Part shown: one piece after another, positions 51,369 through 61,747 of the stretch | Layout: each line of letters starts with the position of its first letter | How positions within the stretch are numbered: the stretch's first letter is position 1 | Assembly: GCF_049800775.1 (NCBI RefSeq) | Contig: NZ_JBNAFR010000002.1 | Location: 558,001 to 622,000 of the forward strand | Origin: Dinoroseobacter sp049800775 | Lineage (GTDB): Bacteria; Pseudomonadota; Alphaproteobacteria; Rhodobacterales; Rhodobacteraceae | Length of the DNA stretch: 64,000 bases | Direction of reading: 5' to 3' | Made by a program: the position numbers and the translations under genes | The notes under the pieces: generated by a model | What the model was told of the DNA's origin: nothing | What the model saw: only the letters and a program-made list of their open reading frames with translations | Database searches by the model: none

Positions 51369-53102
51369 ATGGAGACGTTGAGTATCGCGTTGCCGGCATT
51401 GAGCGAGGCCATCGGACTGATCTCGCAACCGATTGTGCTCGGCTACCTCGTTCTGGGGGTAGTGATGGGGCTGTCCATCGGGGTCTTTCCGGGGCTTGGC
51501 GGGATTGCCGGGCTGTCCCTGCTGCTGCCGTTCATGTTCGGGATGGACCCGGTTCTGGGCCTCGCTCTGATGATCGGGATGGTGGCCGTCGTGCCCACCT
51601 CGGACACATTCGCCTCGGTCCTGATGGGGATCCCGGGTTCATCGGCGTCGCAGGCGACGGTGCTGGACGGCTTTCCCATGGCCAAGAAGGGCGAGGCGGC
51701 GCGGGCGCTCTCGGCGGCCTTCGCCTCGTCACTCTTTGGCGGACTTGTGGGCGCGACCTTCCTGACGGTTTTCATCCTGATTGCGCGGCCACTGGTGCTG
51801 GCTTTTGGCCTGCCCGAGATGCTGATGGTGACCATTCTGGGCCTGTCCATGGTGGCGATCCTCGCCGGACGGGTGGTCTGGAAAGGGCTTGCGGCGGCCG
51901 GGTTGGGCCTGATGGTGGGGACCATCGGCGAGGCAGATGCGGGCGGCAGCCTGCGCATGGCCACTTACGATCTGCCCTATCTGACGGACGGGCTGAAGCT
52001 GGTCATCGTCGGTCTCGGCATCTTCGCGGTGCCCGAGATCGTCTCGCTCCTGCGGCAGGACAGCTCGATCTCGAAAAGCGCCACCTTGGGCAGCGGCTGG
52101 ATGGAGGGCGTGCGCGACTGGTTCAGGAATATCTGGCTCAGCATGCGGTGTTCGATCATCGGGGTGATGGTCGGTGTGATCCCCGGCCTCGGCGGATCCG
52201 TGGTCGACTGGATCTCCTATGGCCACGCGGTGCAGACCACCAAGGACAAGAGCCAGTTCGGCAAGGGAGAGATCCGGGGGATTGTCGGTCCGGAAAGCTC
52301 CAACAACGCCAAGGAGGGCGGGGGCCTCGTGCCGACGCTCCTCTTCGTGATCGGGCTGATCGGGATCTTCCTGCGCCGGTTCGACTGGTCGCGCCCGGCC
52401 TTCCTGATCGGCTTCGTGCTGTCCAACCCGGCCGAGACCTTCACCAACCAGGCCTACCAGATCGCCGCCAGCCGCTTCCGCAAGAGCTTTGAGGAGGGCA
52501 TCGACTACATCTTCAGCCCGATCGTCATCGTGCTGCTGATCGTTACCGCGCTCTCGGTGTTCTTCGGGCTGCGTCAGGCCAAGATGCTGCAGGCGGAGGG
52601 TGATGTTAAATCGGGCTCCAAGCGGGCGCCGGTCACTTTCCTGCTGGTCGTGACCGCCTATCTGGCCGTGGCCGTAATCAACGCGTCGTTCATTCCGAAC
52701 TACGCCTTTACTGACAAGGTCTTTCCGCTCTTTGCCGGGTCGGTTGCGCTGGTCTGCTGCCTGATCCTGGTGTTCCAGATGATGATGAAGCCCGAGGCCG
52801 ATGTGATCTTTGCGGACAAGGAAGCGCAGGGCGAGGATGCGGATGCGCCCCATGGCCTCTGGTCGACGCTTGCATGGTTCGCGGGGCTGCTCGCGCTCTC
52901 GGCGCTCTTTGGGTTCATCATCGCGCTGGCGCTGTTCCCGGTCTCCTTCTTCCGGGTGCGGGCGCAGGTGTCCTGGACCAAGGCGGTTCTGCTGGCGGCG
53001 TGCGGGATCGGGTTCATGCTGGTCATGGCCGGCGCGCTGAACCGCGACTTCCCGCCGGGACTGTTGCAGAGCCTTGTCGATCTGCTCTGGCCGCTGACAT
53101 GA
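51369..53102 (+). CDS. tctA: Tripartite tricarboxylate transporter permease, TctA with fused TctB-like tail
   Basis: 577 residues. TctA landmarks: SIGVFPGLGGIAGLSLLLPF, MGIPGSSASQATVLDGFPMA and PESSNNAKEGGGLVPTLLF. After LLF (about residue 325) the sequence goes straight to VIGLIGIFLRRFDWSRPAFL, so the second GIPGS loop and following helices, about 90 residues in relatives as I recall them, appear missing in frame. The C-terminal 140 residues (from about 430; AFTDKVFPLFAGSVALVCCL and onward) look like the four-helix TctB subunit. Overlaps the next start by 4 bp. Confidence 0.78.
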   Translation: METLSIALPALSEAIGLISQPIVLGYLVLGVVMGLSIGVFPGLGGIAGLSLLLPFMFGMDPVLGLALMIGMVAVVPTSDTFASVLMGIPGSSASQATVLDGFPMAKKGEAARALSAAFASSLFGGLVGATFLTVFILIARPLVLAFGLPEMLMVTILGLSMVAILAGRVVWKGLAAAGLGLMVGTIGEADAGGSLRMATYDLPYLTDGLKLVIVGLGIFAVPEIVSLLRQDSSISKSATLGSGWMEGVRDWFRNIWLSMRCSIIGVMVGVIPGLGGSVVDWISYGHAVQTTKDKSQFGKGEIRGIVGPESSNNAKEGGGLVPTLLFVIGLIGIFLRRFDWSRPAFLIGFVLSNPAETFTNQAYQIAASRFRKSFEEGIDYIFSPIVIVLLIVTALSVFFGLRQAKMLQAEGDVKSGSKRAPVTFLLVVTAYLAVAVINASFIPNYAFTDKVFPLFAGSVALVCCLILVFQMMMKPEADVIFADKEAQGEDADAPHGLWSTLAWFAGLLALSALFGFIIALALFPVSFFRVRAQVSWTKAVLLAACGIGFMLVMAGALNRDFPPGLLQSLVDLLWPLT

Positions 53103-54193
53103 CACAGACGGGGATCCCTTTCGTCTTCATGCGCGGCGGTACCTCGCGCGGGCCCTATTTCCGGCGCGAGGATCTGCCCGAGGATCGTGAGACCCTCGCG
53201 CAGGTGCTGGTCAGTGCCGTGGGGTCGGGACATGCGCTCAACATCGATGGGATCGGCGGGGGGACCGCCGTGACCACCAAGGTGGCGATGTTGTCGAAAT
53301 CCAAGGATAACTGGGCGGATATCGACTACTTCTTCGCGCAGGTCTCGGTCGAGGATCAGCTGGTGGATTTCAAGCCGACCTGCGGGAACATCCTGTCGGG
53401 GGTCGGGCCTGCGGCTATCGAGATGGGGCTCCTGGAGCCGGACATGGATGTCACGCGGATCCGGATCAACGCGGTCAATACCGGTGCCCGGATCGAGGCG
53501 CGGATCCAGACGCCCGAGGGGCGGTTGATCTATGCGGGCGAGACCAAGATTGCCGGGGTACCGGGGCAGGCCGCGCCGATCGAGCTGACCTTCATGGGGG
53601 TCGTGGGGGCCGCCACGGGGGCCTTCCTGCCCACAGGGCAGCTGCGTGACCGGATCGACGGGATCGAGGTGACCTGCATGGATGTGGCCGTGCCCATGGT
53701 TCTCGCCCGGGCGGAGGATTTCGGGCTCAGCGGCTATGAGAGCTGTCAGGAACTTGACGACAACGCTGCGTTTTTCGCCCGGATGGAGGCGATCCGGATC
53801 GCGGCCGGGGCCCGCATGGGAATGGGCGATGTTTCCAGCTCGGTGACGCCGAAATTCGGCCTGCTGGCGCCGCCCTCCGGGTCCGGATCCATCGCCGCGC
53901 GCTATTTCATGCCATGGAAGACCCACCCGACCATGGCCGTTACGGGCGCGCAATGTCTGGCCTCTTGCGCGCTGACACCCGGCACCATCGCCGATGGCAT
54001 GATGGCCCCGCCAGAGACCAGTCCGGCGCAGCTTGTCCTTGAGCATCCCTCGGGCACGATTGATGTGCTGGTGGAATTCTCTGCCGAGGACGGCTTTGAC
54101 CTGCAGGCGGCTGGGCTTGTGCGCACGGCCCGCAAACTCGCGGAGGGCCATGTCTATGTCCCCGCCGCGATCTGGCCCGGATTTGGAAGTTGA
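53099..54193 (+). CDS. PrpF/4-oxalomesaconate tautomerase-family isomerase
   Basis: 364 residues; its ATG overlaps the tctA stop (ATGA). IPFVFMRGGTSRGPYFRRED, DGIGGGTAVTTKVAML and FKPTCGNILSGVGP (catalytic Cys) are the PrpF fold, with KTHPTMAVTGAQCLASCALT in the second half. Family members isomerise aconitate, methylaconitate or 4-oxalomesaconate. Next to a tricarboxylate transporter, an aconitate-type substrate is the natural guess. Confidence 0.85.
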   Translation: MTQTGIPFVFMRGGTSRGPYFRREDLPEDRETLAQVLVSAVGSGHALNIDGIGGGTAVTTKVAMLSKSKDNWADIDYFFAQVSVEDQLVDFKPTCGNILSGVGPAAIEMGLLEPDMDVTRIRINAVNTGARIEARIQTPEGRLIYAGETKIAGVPGQAAPIELTFMGVVGAATGAFLPTGQLRDRIDGIEVTCMDVAVPMVLARAEDFGLSGYESCQELDDNAAFFARMEAIRIAAGARMGMGDVSSSVTPKFGLLAPPSGSGSIAARYFMPWKTHPTMAVTGAQCLASCALTPGTIADGMMAPPETSPAQLVLEHPSGTIDVLVEFSAEDGFDLQAAGLVRTARKLAEGHVYVPAAIWPGFGS

Positions 54194-54196
54194 ACC

Positions 54197-55015
54197 ATGA
54201 GCCTCAGGAACATTCTCGTCGCCTTCAACGGCACCGAAAGCGCCGTCTCGGCGCTGCAATATGCCGCCGGAATCGCGCGCGGCCACGGGGCCCATGTGAC
54301 GGCGCTTTTGGCCTATGCCACCCATGACGCTCTCAACAGCCATGCGGCCTGGGTGCCCCGCGAGGCCACCCGGATCATCGCCGATGCCAGCGCCGAGTTC
54401 CTCGACGGGATCGAGGCGCAGTTCGAGGCGCTGCGCCCGGGCCTCGAGCTGGGTGACAGGCTGCAGTTTCGCAGGGTTCCGGGCAGGGTCGATACGGTGC
54501 TGTCGGACTGCGCGCAGGTTCACGATGTGCTGGTCGTTGGACAGGATCAATCCGCCGAGACGGACAGCCATGTGTCGATCCATAATGACCGCATCGCGCT
54601 GATGAGCGGGCGACCGGTGCTGGTCATCCCCAAGGGCTGCGCCGAGCGGCAATCGGGCCACTCAGTGCTCGCCTGGGATGGTGGCCGTGCGGCGGCACGG
54701 GCCATGGCCGATGCGCTGGACATGCTGACGGGGCAAACGCGCATCGACGTGCTCACGGTGGGAAACCCGAGCCTCGCGCGCCCGATCGATGAGGTTCTGC
54801 AGCATCTGTCGCGCCACGGGATCGAGGCCAGCCACGCGGAGCGCGCCGTGGAAAAGAGCATCGCCGAGACGATCCTCGCGTACTGCCGGAAGCATAAGCC
54901 CGGGACCCTGGTGATGGGTGCCTACGAGCATTCGAAGTTCCGCGAGGATTTCTTTGGCGGTGTGACCGCACGGATCCTGGTGGACGCGCCGATCCCCATC
55001 CTGCTCTCGCACTAG
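54197..55015 (+). CDS. Universal stress protein, two domains
   Basis: 272 residues starting MSLRNILVAFNGTESAVSAL, 3 bp after the PrpF-like stop, so on the same transcript. The first Usp domain covers residues 1-140 and a second degenerate one covers 150-272 (VLAWDGGRAAARAMADALDM and GAYEHSKFREDFFGGVTARI). The ATP loop of domain two is partly kept (GGVTARILVDAPIPIL). Role with the transporter is unknown. Confidence 0.83.
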   Translation: MSLRNILVAFNGTESAVSALQYAAGIARGHGAHVTALLAYATHDALNSHAAWVPREATRIIADASAEFLDGIEAQFEALRPGLELGDRLQFRRVPGRVDTVLSDCAQVHDVLVVGQDQSAETDSHVSIHNDRIALMSGRPVLVIPKGCAERQSGHSVLAWDGGRAAARAMADALDMLTGQTRIDVLTVGNPSLARPIDEVLQHLSRHGIEASHAERAVEKSIAETILAYCRKHKPGTLVMGAYEHSKFREDFFGGVTARILVDAPIPILLSH

Positions 55016-55403
55016 CGGGCGGGGCCGAGGCGCCCGAGTGCACGGGCCCCGTCCCCAAATAGCCGCAACGCCGCGTCTCCTATGCCCGCCCCAACCGACA
55101 ATGATCTTTTTTCTCGGTCGGCCTTCGCAGCCGAGGGCAGGCGCGTCGCCTCTGCGGACGGATCCCGGGGCCCGTTCGGAGTGTTGCCACCGCAAGGCGC
55201 TGCACAGGACCAAACAGACCCGCAGCCGGAGATCTTACTTCAGGCAGGTTAACCCGGGCTACGGCAACCGGTCCGGCGCGCATCTTCTGTAAGGGCCAGC
55301 GTGTCCGCATACGCCAGGTTGAAGTCAAAAGAACCTCTGTTCTTGCGAGGTTAAGTCCGACCCCATCATACTCATCGCTATAAACACGGTTGCGAGTATC
55401 ACT
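55016..55403. other. Intergenic region between UspA and the helicase remnant
   Basis: About 390 bp. A possible hairpin (GGGGCC near 55023 with GGGCCCC near 55045) may end the tct transcript. Base composition falls towards the right, and no gene was supported. Confidence 0.45.
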
Positions 55404-55700
55404 GTGTCAAACCTCTTGCGTCGATCCGTGTCGATCGATCTCGAGGTGAACCCGGAAGCGGCGCAAATCTTTGCGCTCGCGGCGGTCGCATTTGACGCGA
55501 ACGGTCCCAAACTGGTTGCGCGCGCGGATATCCCCACAGCACTCGCACGCCTTGATGCGTTTTGCGGAGATTTCGATCACGTTATTGGGCATAACATCCT
55601 CCGCCACGATCTGCCCCATCTTGTGGCCGCATCGCCAGCGCTTGCTGCCTTGGCTGAGGCGCCACAAGGAGCAATGCAGAGGACGTGGCCGCGTTTCTGA
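55404..55700 (+). pseudogene. DEDD exonuclease fragment (N-terminus of a RecQ/UvrD fusion helicase)
   Basis: 98 codons. SIDLEVNPEAAQIFALAAV holds the first DEDD motif (DLE), and VIGHNILRHDLPHLVAASPA holds the second (NxxxHD). The third motif and everything after it are missing; the frame runs into unrelated residues and stops at 55700. It is in a different frame from the following helicase. I take it as the start of a three-part protein (exonuclease, RecQ, UvrD) that lost its middle. Confidence 0.6.
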
Positions 55701-58700
55701 AGGCCCAGGGTCTTGCGGCTGACTATTACCATGCAAAGCGCACCGCCGAAGAGAAGACCGATATTCAAGAAGCGTTTCGGATCGGGGAGCTTCGCGTTAT
55801 TGCTGCGACGAATGCCTTCGGCATGGGGATCGATAAGCCGGATATTCGGCTTGTCGTTCATGGCGATGTGCCCGGATCCCTTGGGAATTACCTGCAAGAA
55901 GCGGGACGAGCCGGACGTGACAGAGCACCTGCCCATTGCGTTCTGCTGTTCAACGCCGAGGATGTGGACCGTCAATTCAGTCTAAGCACGCGTTCCCGGC
56001 TTGCGTGCCACGAGATCGGCGCCATTCTGAAGGCTGTGCGCCGATTGGATAGCCGCACACGCCGCAGCGGAGAGGTCGTGGCGACGCCCGGCGAGATCGT
56101 CAAGGAAGAGCGAGACCACGAGTTTCAGCGGGATGACGCGACTGATGACACGCGGATGAAAACGGCCATTGCCTGGCTTGAAGAGGCAAAGCTTCTTCGG
56201 CGGGAGGAAAACCGGGTTCAGGTCTTTCCGGCCTCCCTGACGGTTCGGGGTCTCGAGGATGCGCAAGCTGTTTTGGCCCACGCAGAGATATCCGAGACGC
56301 GACGCGCAGACCTTCTCCGGGTCGCCAGCCACATCATCAATGCGCCAAAGGAAGAAGGCATCTCGACCGATGAGCTTGGCGGAGCGAGCGGGCTGTCACT
56401 CCCGGCTTTGCGCAAGGCGCTCACCGATCTCGAAGCGCTGGGCCTTGCAACCGATGACACCAATATCACGGTCTTCGTGCATGTGGGCGTCGAGGGCCGC
56501 TCGAGCGTGCGTCTGGAAGCAACGTCGCGTCTCGAAGCTGAGTTGATCGCACTCCTGCGGGAGGAGGCCCCGGACGCGGATAGCGGCGCGCTCTACCCCT
56601 TTAACCTGGCAGCAACCTGTCAAGCGCTCCGCGAAAAGGGGTACACAGCAGTGCGCCCCGACATCGTGTCGAGTTTGCTTTATGGAATGGCGCAGGATGG
56701 GCGCGATCTGGATGGCGGACGGGGCAATATCCATGTGCGTCGCGCTTCGCATGGCAGCCTCTTCGTTCGCCTTCAGCGGACCTGGGATGTTGTCGAGAAA
56801 TCTGCGGAGCTGAGGCGTCAGGCGGCGTCTCGACTGCTGGCGCATTTGACCGACAAGGTGCCGAAAGGCGTTCGTGGAAAGGATGTCTCGGTCGAGACCA
56901 CTCTGGGGGATCTACTGGCCGGTATCAGCGGCGACGCGATCCTGCGCGCTTCGGTCAATGACCCCAACAAGCTGATGGACCGAGCCCTGTTGTGGCTTCA
57001 CGAGCAGCATGTCGCAACGCTTGGCAAAGGATTGTCGGTGTTCCGCCCTGCAATCACGCTGCATCTCAATCCGAATGGTGGTGTCTTTACGGTCGACGAT
57101 TTCGCGCCGCTTGAAGAGCACTACGCGGAACAGACCATACAGACCCATGTCATGGCCACTTACGCGGAAAAGGGCTTGGAGAACATGCCGGACGCAGAAC
57201 GGCTGGCACTGGACTACTTCGATCTGGACCGCGATCGCTTCATGCGCAGGTGGATGCCCGGGCGCGGAACCGAGTTCCGTCGGCAGGCGACGGGCGAAAC
57301 CTGGAACCGGATCGTTGCGGCGCTGAACAACGCCACGCAAGAGCAGATTGTAAGGGACAACCGCGAACAGACAAACGTCCTTGTTCTGGCGGGGCCGGGG
57401 TCCGGGAAGACCCGTGTTCTCGTCCACCGCATCGCATATCTTGTAAAGATCAAGCGAGAGGATCCCAGGGGCATCTTGGTTCTGGCCTATAACCGACATG
57501 CTGTTGCGGAAATCCGGGAGCGACTCCGTCAGCTGATTGGCGATGAAGCGCGCTTCGTCGCTGTATCGACCATCCATGCCCTCGCCATGCGCCTTGTCGG
57601 CGCCAGCTTCGCCGGTCGCGCCAGCGGCGATCGGCAAGACTTCGACACGCTTCTTCTGGATGCGGTCAAGCTCGTCCGAGGCGATGGACCAGACCGAAGC
57701 ACGGCAGAAGCCCTGCGCGAAACGCTCGTGCAGGGATATCGCTGGCTGTTGGTCGACGAGTATCAGGATGTCGGTCCCGAGGAATATGCCCTCATCTCCG
57801 CAGTGGCCGGGCGCAGCTTGGACGATCCCGACCTCAGGATCAGTCTCTTCGCCGTTGGGGATGATGATCAGAACATCTATTCCTTCTCAGGCGCATCCGT
57901 CCGCCACATTCGCCAGTTTGAAGAGGATTACGCCGCGAAACCGGTCTACCTCACGAGCAACTATCGGTCTTCGCAACACATCATCACGGCGGCCAATGCC
58001 GTCATCGGACAATGCTCTGACCGCATGAAGGCGGATCATCCCATCGTCATCAATGACGCGCGCCAACAAGCCCCGCATGGGGGCGAGATGACCGGGCGCG
58101 ACCCCGTGGCCCAGGGGCGCGTGCAAATCCTGGAATGCCCGCCCGGCAATGACGCGCAAGCGATGGCGGCCATAGACGAGTTGCGGCGGCTCTCGACCCT
58201 TGTTCCGGATTGGAACTGGGCGCGGACCGCGATCATCTCACGCGATTGGCGCAAACTTGCACCCGTGCGGGACTATGCAGAGGCTCTGGGCATTCCGGTG
58301 GAACTGGCCAGCGAGCGGCTCCCTCGCCTGTGGCGGATGCGAGAGATGCAAGACTTCGTCGCGGCGGTGCGCGCCTCTCGTGGTGAGCTTCTCGGCATTG
58401 GCGATCTGACAGCTCGGCTCAACCAGATCCCGTCTTCGCGATGGACCGACCGGATTGGAGAAGGCCTCGGACTTCTTGCAAGGGAGATTAACACTCGTGC
58501 CCTGCCGGCGGAGGACATCATCGAATGGCTGGCGGAATGGGCGGACGAGACATGGGGGGAACAGCGCGGGCTTAAGCTCGTGACAGCGCACAGCGCCAAA
58601 GGTCTCGAATTTGACGACGTGATCATTCTTGACGGCGGCTGGGAGCGCCCGGGCAAAAACGAGGATCAAGATGCCCCGCGGCGCCTGTTTTATGTCGCCA

Positions 58701-59176
58701 TGACGCGCGCTCGCCGCAACCTGATCGTGATGAGCAACGACAATCACGAATACCTGCCGGCGCGGTCACCGGCCATTGTGAGCCGGGCCGTTGCCCCGGA
58801 CATCAATGCATTCCCGAAACCAAGACGTTTCTTTCAATCTGCCGAGGCGCGTATGGTCGACCTTTCCTTTGCCGGTCGCCTTGCGAACACCAACCCGTCG
58901 CTTGCGGCAATTCGCGAGGCCCGGATCGGGGATCCCGTCACGTTGGAGCGACAGGAAAGCGGTGTCTGGGTTCTGGCGGATATCAAGGGGCGTATTCTCG
59001 GGCGCATGGCAAAGAAGAGCTTCGCGCCCCCGGAGAGGGCCGTCTTCGCGCATGGCGAAGTCGCCGCCATCCTGCGGCGATACCGATACGATAACGAGGA
59101 GGCGTTCCTGCACCTTCTGAAGCGAGATGTATGGGAGGTGATTGTTCCCGAGTTGGTGTTTGAAGAAGCACCATGA
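55685..59176 (+). pseudogene. RecQ C-terminal half fused to a UvrD-type helicase, N-terminus deleted
   Basis: 1163 residues from a GTG. The frame begins inside RecQ domain 2: VAAFLKAQGLAADYYHAKRT, then TNAFGMGIDKPDIRLVVHGD and YLQEAGRAGRD. From about residue 555 a UvrD/PcrA helicase follows: VLAGPGSGKTRVLVHRIAYL, LLVDEYQDVGPEE, GDDDQNIYSFSGA, TAHSAKGLEFDDVIILDGG and LFYVAMTRARRNL. The RecQ Walker A and DEAD segment is absent, so RecQ activity is lost; UvrD motifs look intact. The junction is near 55655-55675. A full-length version should be about 1700 residues. Confidence 0.75.
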
Positions 59177-59710
59177 CAGTCGGCATTTAACGTCGTCGTA
59201 CGGAGCCGGTTACCGACAAGGTGCCTTCCGAAACGGATCAGATCCTGAAATCGTATCCGGCCCGTGCCATGCGATCCAACCAAAGAGGAACGGTTCGGCA
59301 AAGCTCATGGGTTCTGCGCGCGTGGCCGAGAGACCCGAAGTGAGGTCTGTGCGGGGTATCGCGCGAAGCTTTCCAAACACCGGTGGCCCGTATCCGGTCT
59401 CGGTCGCAGGAGCGGAGGTTGCGTCGCCGTTTCCGCGCATCTGATCTTCGCTAAGGTCGCAGTTCTGGCGCGCCGGGGCAGGGGCGCAGGGCGCGAAAAC
59501 GGCCGGGTTTCGTCCGTCTGTTCATCCCAATCCACGTGATCTGGCGGCATGGTCATGCCGCCCCAATCATTGCGATCAATGGCAGGAAAATCCAAATATC
59601 CGGCAAGCCCTTATGGAGGATCATCTTATCTAACGCGAAGCGAAAGGCGTTGGCCGCCATCAGGACGCGAAAACATCCAAAGAAGAAGTACGCGAAGGTT
59701 TTGCGTGCTA
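59177..59710. other. Intergenic region between helicase remnant and IS element
   Basis: About 530 bp, probably degraded sequence. A minus-strand open frame (59305-59595) lacks family features. A tRNA-Ser-like string (GTGGCCGAGAGACCCGAAG near 59320) does not fold into a complete tRNA by eye. Confidence 0.45.
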
Positions 59711-60516
59711 GGGTCGGGACACATACCCAATAGATGACGGTAGCTGCGAGGGCGATGGCAGAAAGGAAGACCTTCGGACATCTGTCGTATCGTGTCGCAA
59801 CGCGTCGTCAATCCTTTGGCCGGCCGAATATGATCGCGATCCGGTTCCGGCGTTTGTATCGGCGCGTGTTGTATTTCGCCGGCTTCTTGCACTGCTTACG
59901 GCCGGGGATGCGGGCGCGTATGTCCTTGTCTTTCAACGCTTCTCTGAACCAGTCGGCATCATAACCGCGGTTCCCGAGCAACCAATCGACATCCAGCAAG
60001 CTACCGAAAAGTGCCCGTGCGCCGATGTAGTCGCTGACTTGTCCGGCGGTGACGAAGAGGTTGAGCGATCGACCCTGGCTGTCGCAGATGGCGTGCAGTT
60101 TGGCCCCTCTCGGTGATTGTTCCAATCACCTGCCGGTCAAGGGTTCATGCCGCCCTTCGTTCGACCAAGCAGGCGCCAACGCCCCCCTTTTTCATGCCCA
60201 AGCCGGTCGCTGTTCGGTGGGGCTTGAGATACGCTGCGTCGATCTTCACGGTCTTCGTCTCACCGTGCTCGGCAGCCAGACCGGCTATCATTCGCGCGAA
60301 GATGCCCTTGTCGCTCCATCGTGTCCAACGGTTGTAGAGCGTCTTATATGGCCCGTAGTTGGTGGGGGCATCCGGCCACCGCAAGCCATTGCGATTGATG
60401 AAGGTAATCCCACCTAGCAAACGTCGTTCATCGACCCGTGGCTTACCTTGTGCTTTGGGAAAGAAGGGCTCAAAACGCGCCATCTGGGCGTCGGTGAGCC
60501 AGAACAGATCAGACAT
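59711..60516 (-). pseudogene. IS5/IS427-group transposase, inactivated
   Basis: The first frame (start 60516) reads MSDLFWLTDAQMARFEPFFP, KTLYNRWTRWSDKGIFARM and IDAAYLKPHRTATGLGMKKG, ending at 60145. The second reads GAKLHAICDSQGRSLNLFVT, SDYIGARALFGSLLDVDWLL, GNRGYDADWFREALKD and RRNRIAIIFGRPKD, then TGA replaces the expected Trp codon before RRVATRYDRCPKVFLSAI continues in frame. Between the two frames a short stretch near 60100-60150 is disrupted, beyond the frameshift that this IS group uses normally. Unlikely to be active. Confidence 0.75.
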
Positions 60517-60575
60517 GCTCACCGCTCGTTTTTCCGACCGTGACACACACCAGAGAAATCAATGGATCCTGACCC
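59711..60575. mobile_element. IS5-family element (IS427-like group), degenerate
   Basis: 865 bp bounded by imperfect inverted repeats: GGGTCGGGACACAT at the left and, reversed at the right, GGGTCAGGATCCAT (11 of 14 match). Both ends abut TA within CTAG, consistent with the TA target duplication of the IS427 group. It carries a minus-strand transposase in two frames, which is broken. Confidence 0.78.
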
Positions 60576-60896
60576 TAGTGTGGCAGCATGATTGCCGAAG
60601 TCTTTGACAAAACTTGTGCCGCAAGCCTGTCGCAAGGCTGCTGTATGCTCTCTCTGGTTTGTCCCCGTGCCCGGAGAGCAGATGAGGGCGCGCCGCGCAG
60701 GGTTCAGAGCCCACGCGCTGTGGATTTATCGCCTTCAAGGCGAAGAGGGGCAAAAGGTGGTTGGGACCCCTGGGGTGACAGGCGGGGGAGGGTCCGAATT
60801 GGTATTTTGACGGTTCATGACGAACACACCGGCCGATGAACGTGCCTCTCACCTGTCGATCAAGCGGAAGTCATGTGGGCTTGTTTGGGCGTCTCG
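60576..60896. other. Intergenic region right of the IS element
   Basis: About 320 bp, with no supportable gene. It separates the IS from the nitric oxide synthase operon, whose last gene ends at 60897. Confidence 0.45.
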
Positions 60897-61745
60897 TCAT
60901 TGCCGTTCACGCCAACCCTGCCGATCGGGGATCCAGGAGGTCTGGTTGTCATCGGGCACCAGCGACGCGCAGAGGCGTGCCGCCGCAAAGGCCCAGGCCC
61001 CGACTGCGTGGGCGGGGGTCGTCATACGCTGCAGGAGCGCCTCGCGCTGGCCGGGCGGGCGCGGGAGCTCCAGCCCCATGGCGAGCAACTCCCGTTCGCC
61101 ACGTTTCCAACGGGCGCGCATTCGAACCCATCCGGCAAAATCAGACGGAGGACATGTGCTTGCCGTCACCTCCGAGAGGATCAGCCGCCGGTCCGCGGGG
61201 ATGTGAGACGCGGCGAAGATATCGTCGCCGGAAACCTCGGGCCACGCGCCCCACTGGCCGCGCCCTGCCTCAGAAAGACCGACAGCCCCCAAAAACCCCG
61301 CATGGTGTGCATGGGGCAACGCATCCCATGTCTGCGCCATCGCGGCGGAGAGCCAGGAGACCCCTTCGGTGCGGTGCACACGCCGCGCGCCCACAAGGTC
61401 CATTTCCCCGTCGCATAGCGGGCGCAGAAGCGCTTGGAATGCTCCGTCTTGCAGCACGACATCCGCGTCGAGGTAGAAGCGCGGAAAGAGATCGCCAAGG
61501 ACGACATCGCCGGCCTGCAACGCGCCCGTCTTTCCCGGGCGCGGCAGCTCGATCACGGTCACACGATCCCCGCCCAGCTCTCGGATGGTCTGGGCCGAGT
61601 CGTCCTGGCACCCGTTGCAAACGCAGACCAGTTTGGCGGGCAGTCCGCTCAGTTGCCGCAGCAGCGGGGGCAACGTCCTGCGCAGAGCGTCGGTTTCGTT
61701 TCGGATCGGCATCACAACACCGAAGGGGGGCGGCGACGCGGACAT
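60897..61745 (-). CDS. Glycosyltransferase, family 2-like
   Basis: 282 residues from MSASPPPFGVVMPIRNETDA (start 61745, GAAGGA before it). VCVCNGCQDDSAQTIRELGG, VIELPRPGKTGALQAGDVVL and RFYLDADVVLQDGAF (DxD) are the GT-A core. It is related to the transferase at 39420-40274. It starts 2 bp after the membrane gene and is the last gene of the NOS operon. Donor and acceptor unknown. Confidence 0.8.
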   Translation of the reverse strand: MSASPPPFGVVMPIRNETDALRRTLPPLLRQLSGLPAKLVCVCNGCQDDSAQTIRELGGDRVTVIELPRPGKTGALQAGDVVLGDLFPRFYLDADVVLQDGAFQALLRPLCDGEMDLVGARRVHRTEGVSWLSAAMAQTWDALPHAHHAGFLGAVGLSEAGRGQWGAWPEVSGDDIFAASHIPADRRLILSEVTASTCPPSDFAGWVRMRARWKRGERELLAMGLELPRPPGQREALLQRMTTPAHAVGAWAFAAARLCASLVPDDNQTSWIPDRQGWRERQ

Positions 61746-61747
61746 CC

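Noticed and set aside
59300..59350. A tRNA-Ser-like segment
   Set aside because: GGCCGAGAGACCCG resembles part of a tRNA D-arm but no acceptor stem or T-arm could be paired.
59305..59595. A 96-residue minus-strand frame
   Set aside because: No good ribosome site or family features, and it lies in degraded DNA beside the IS.
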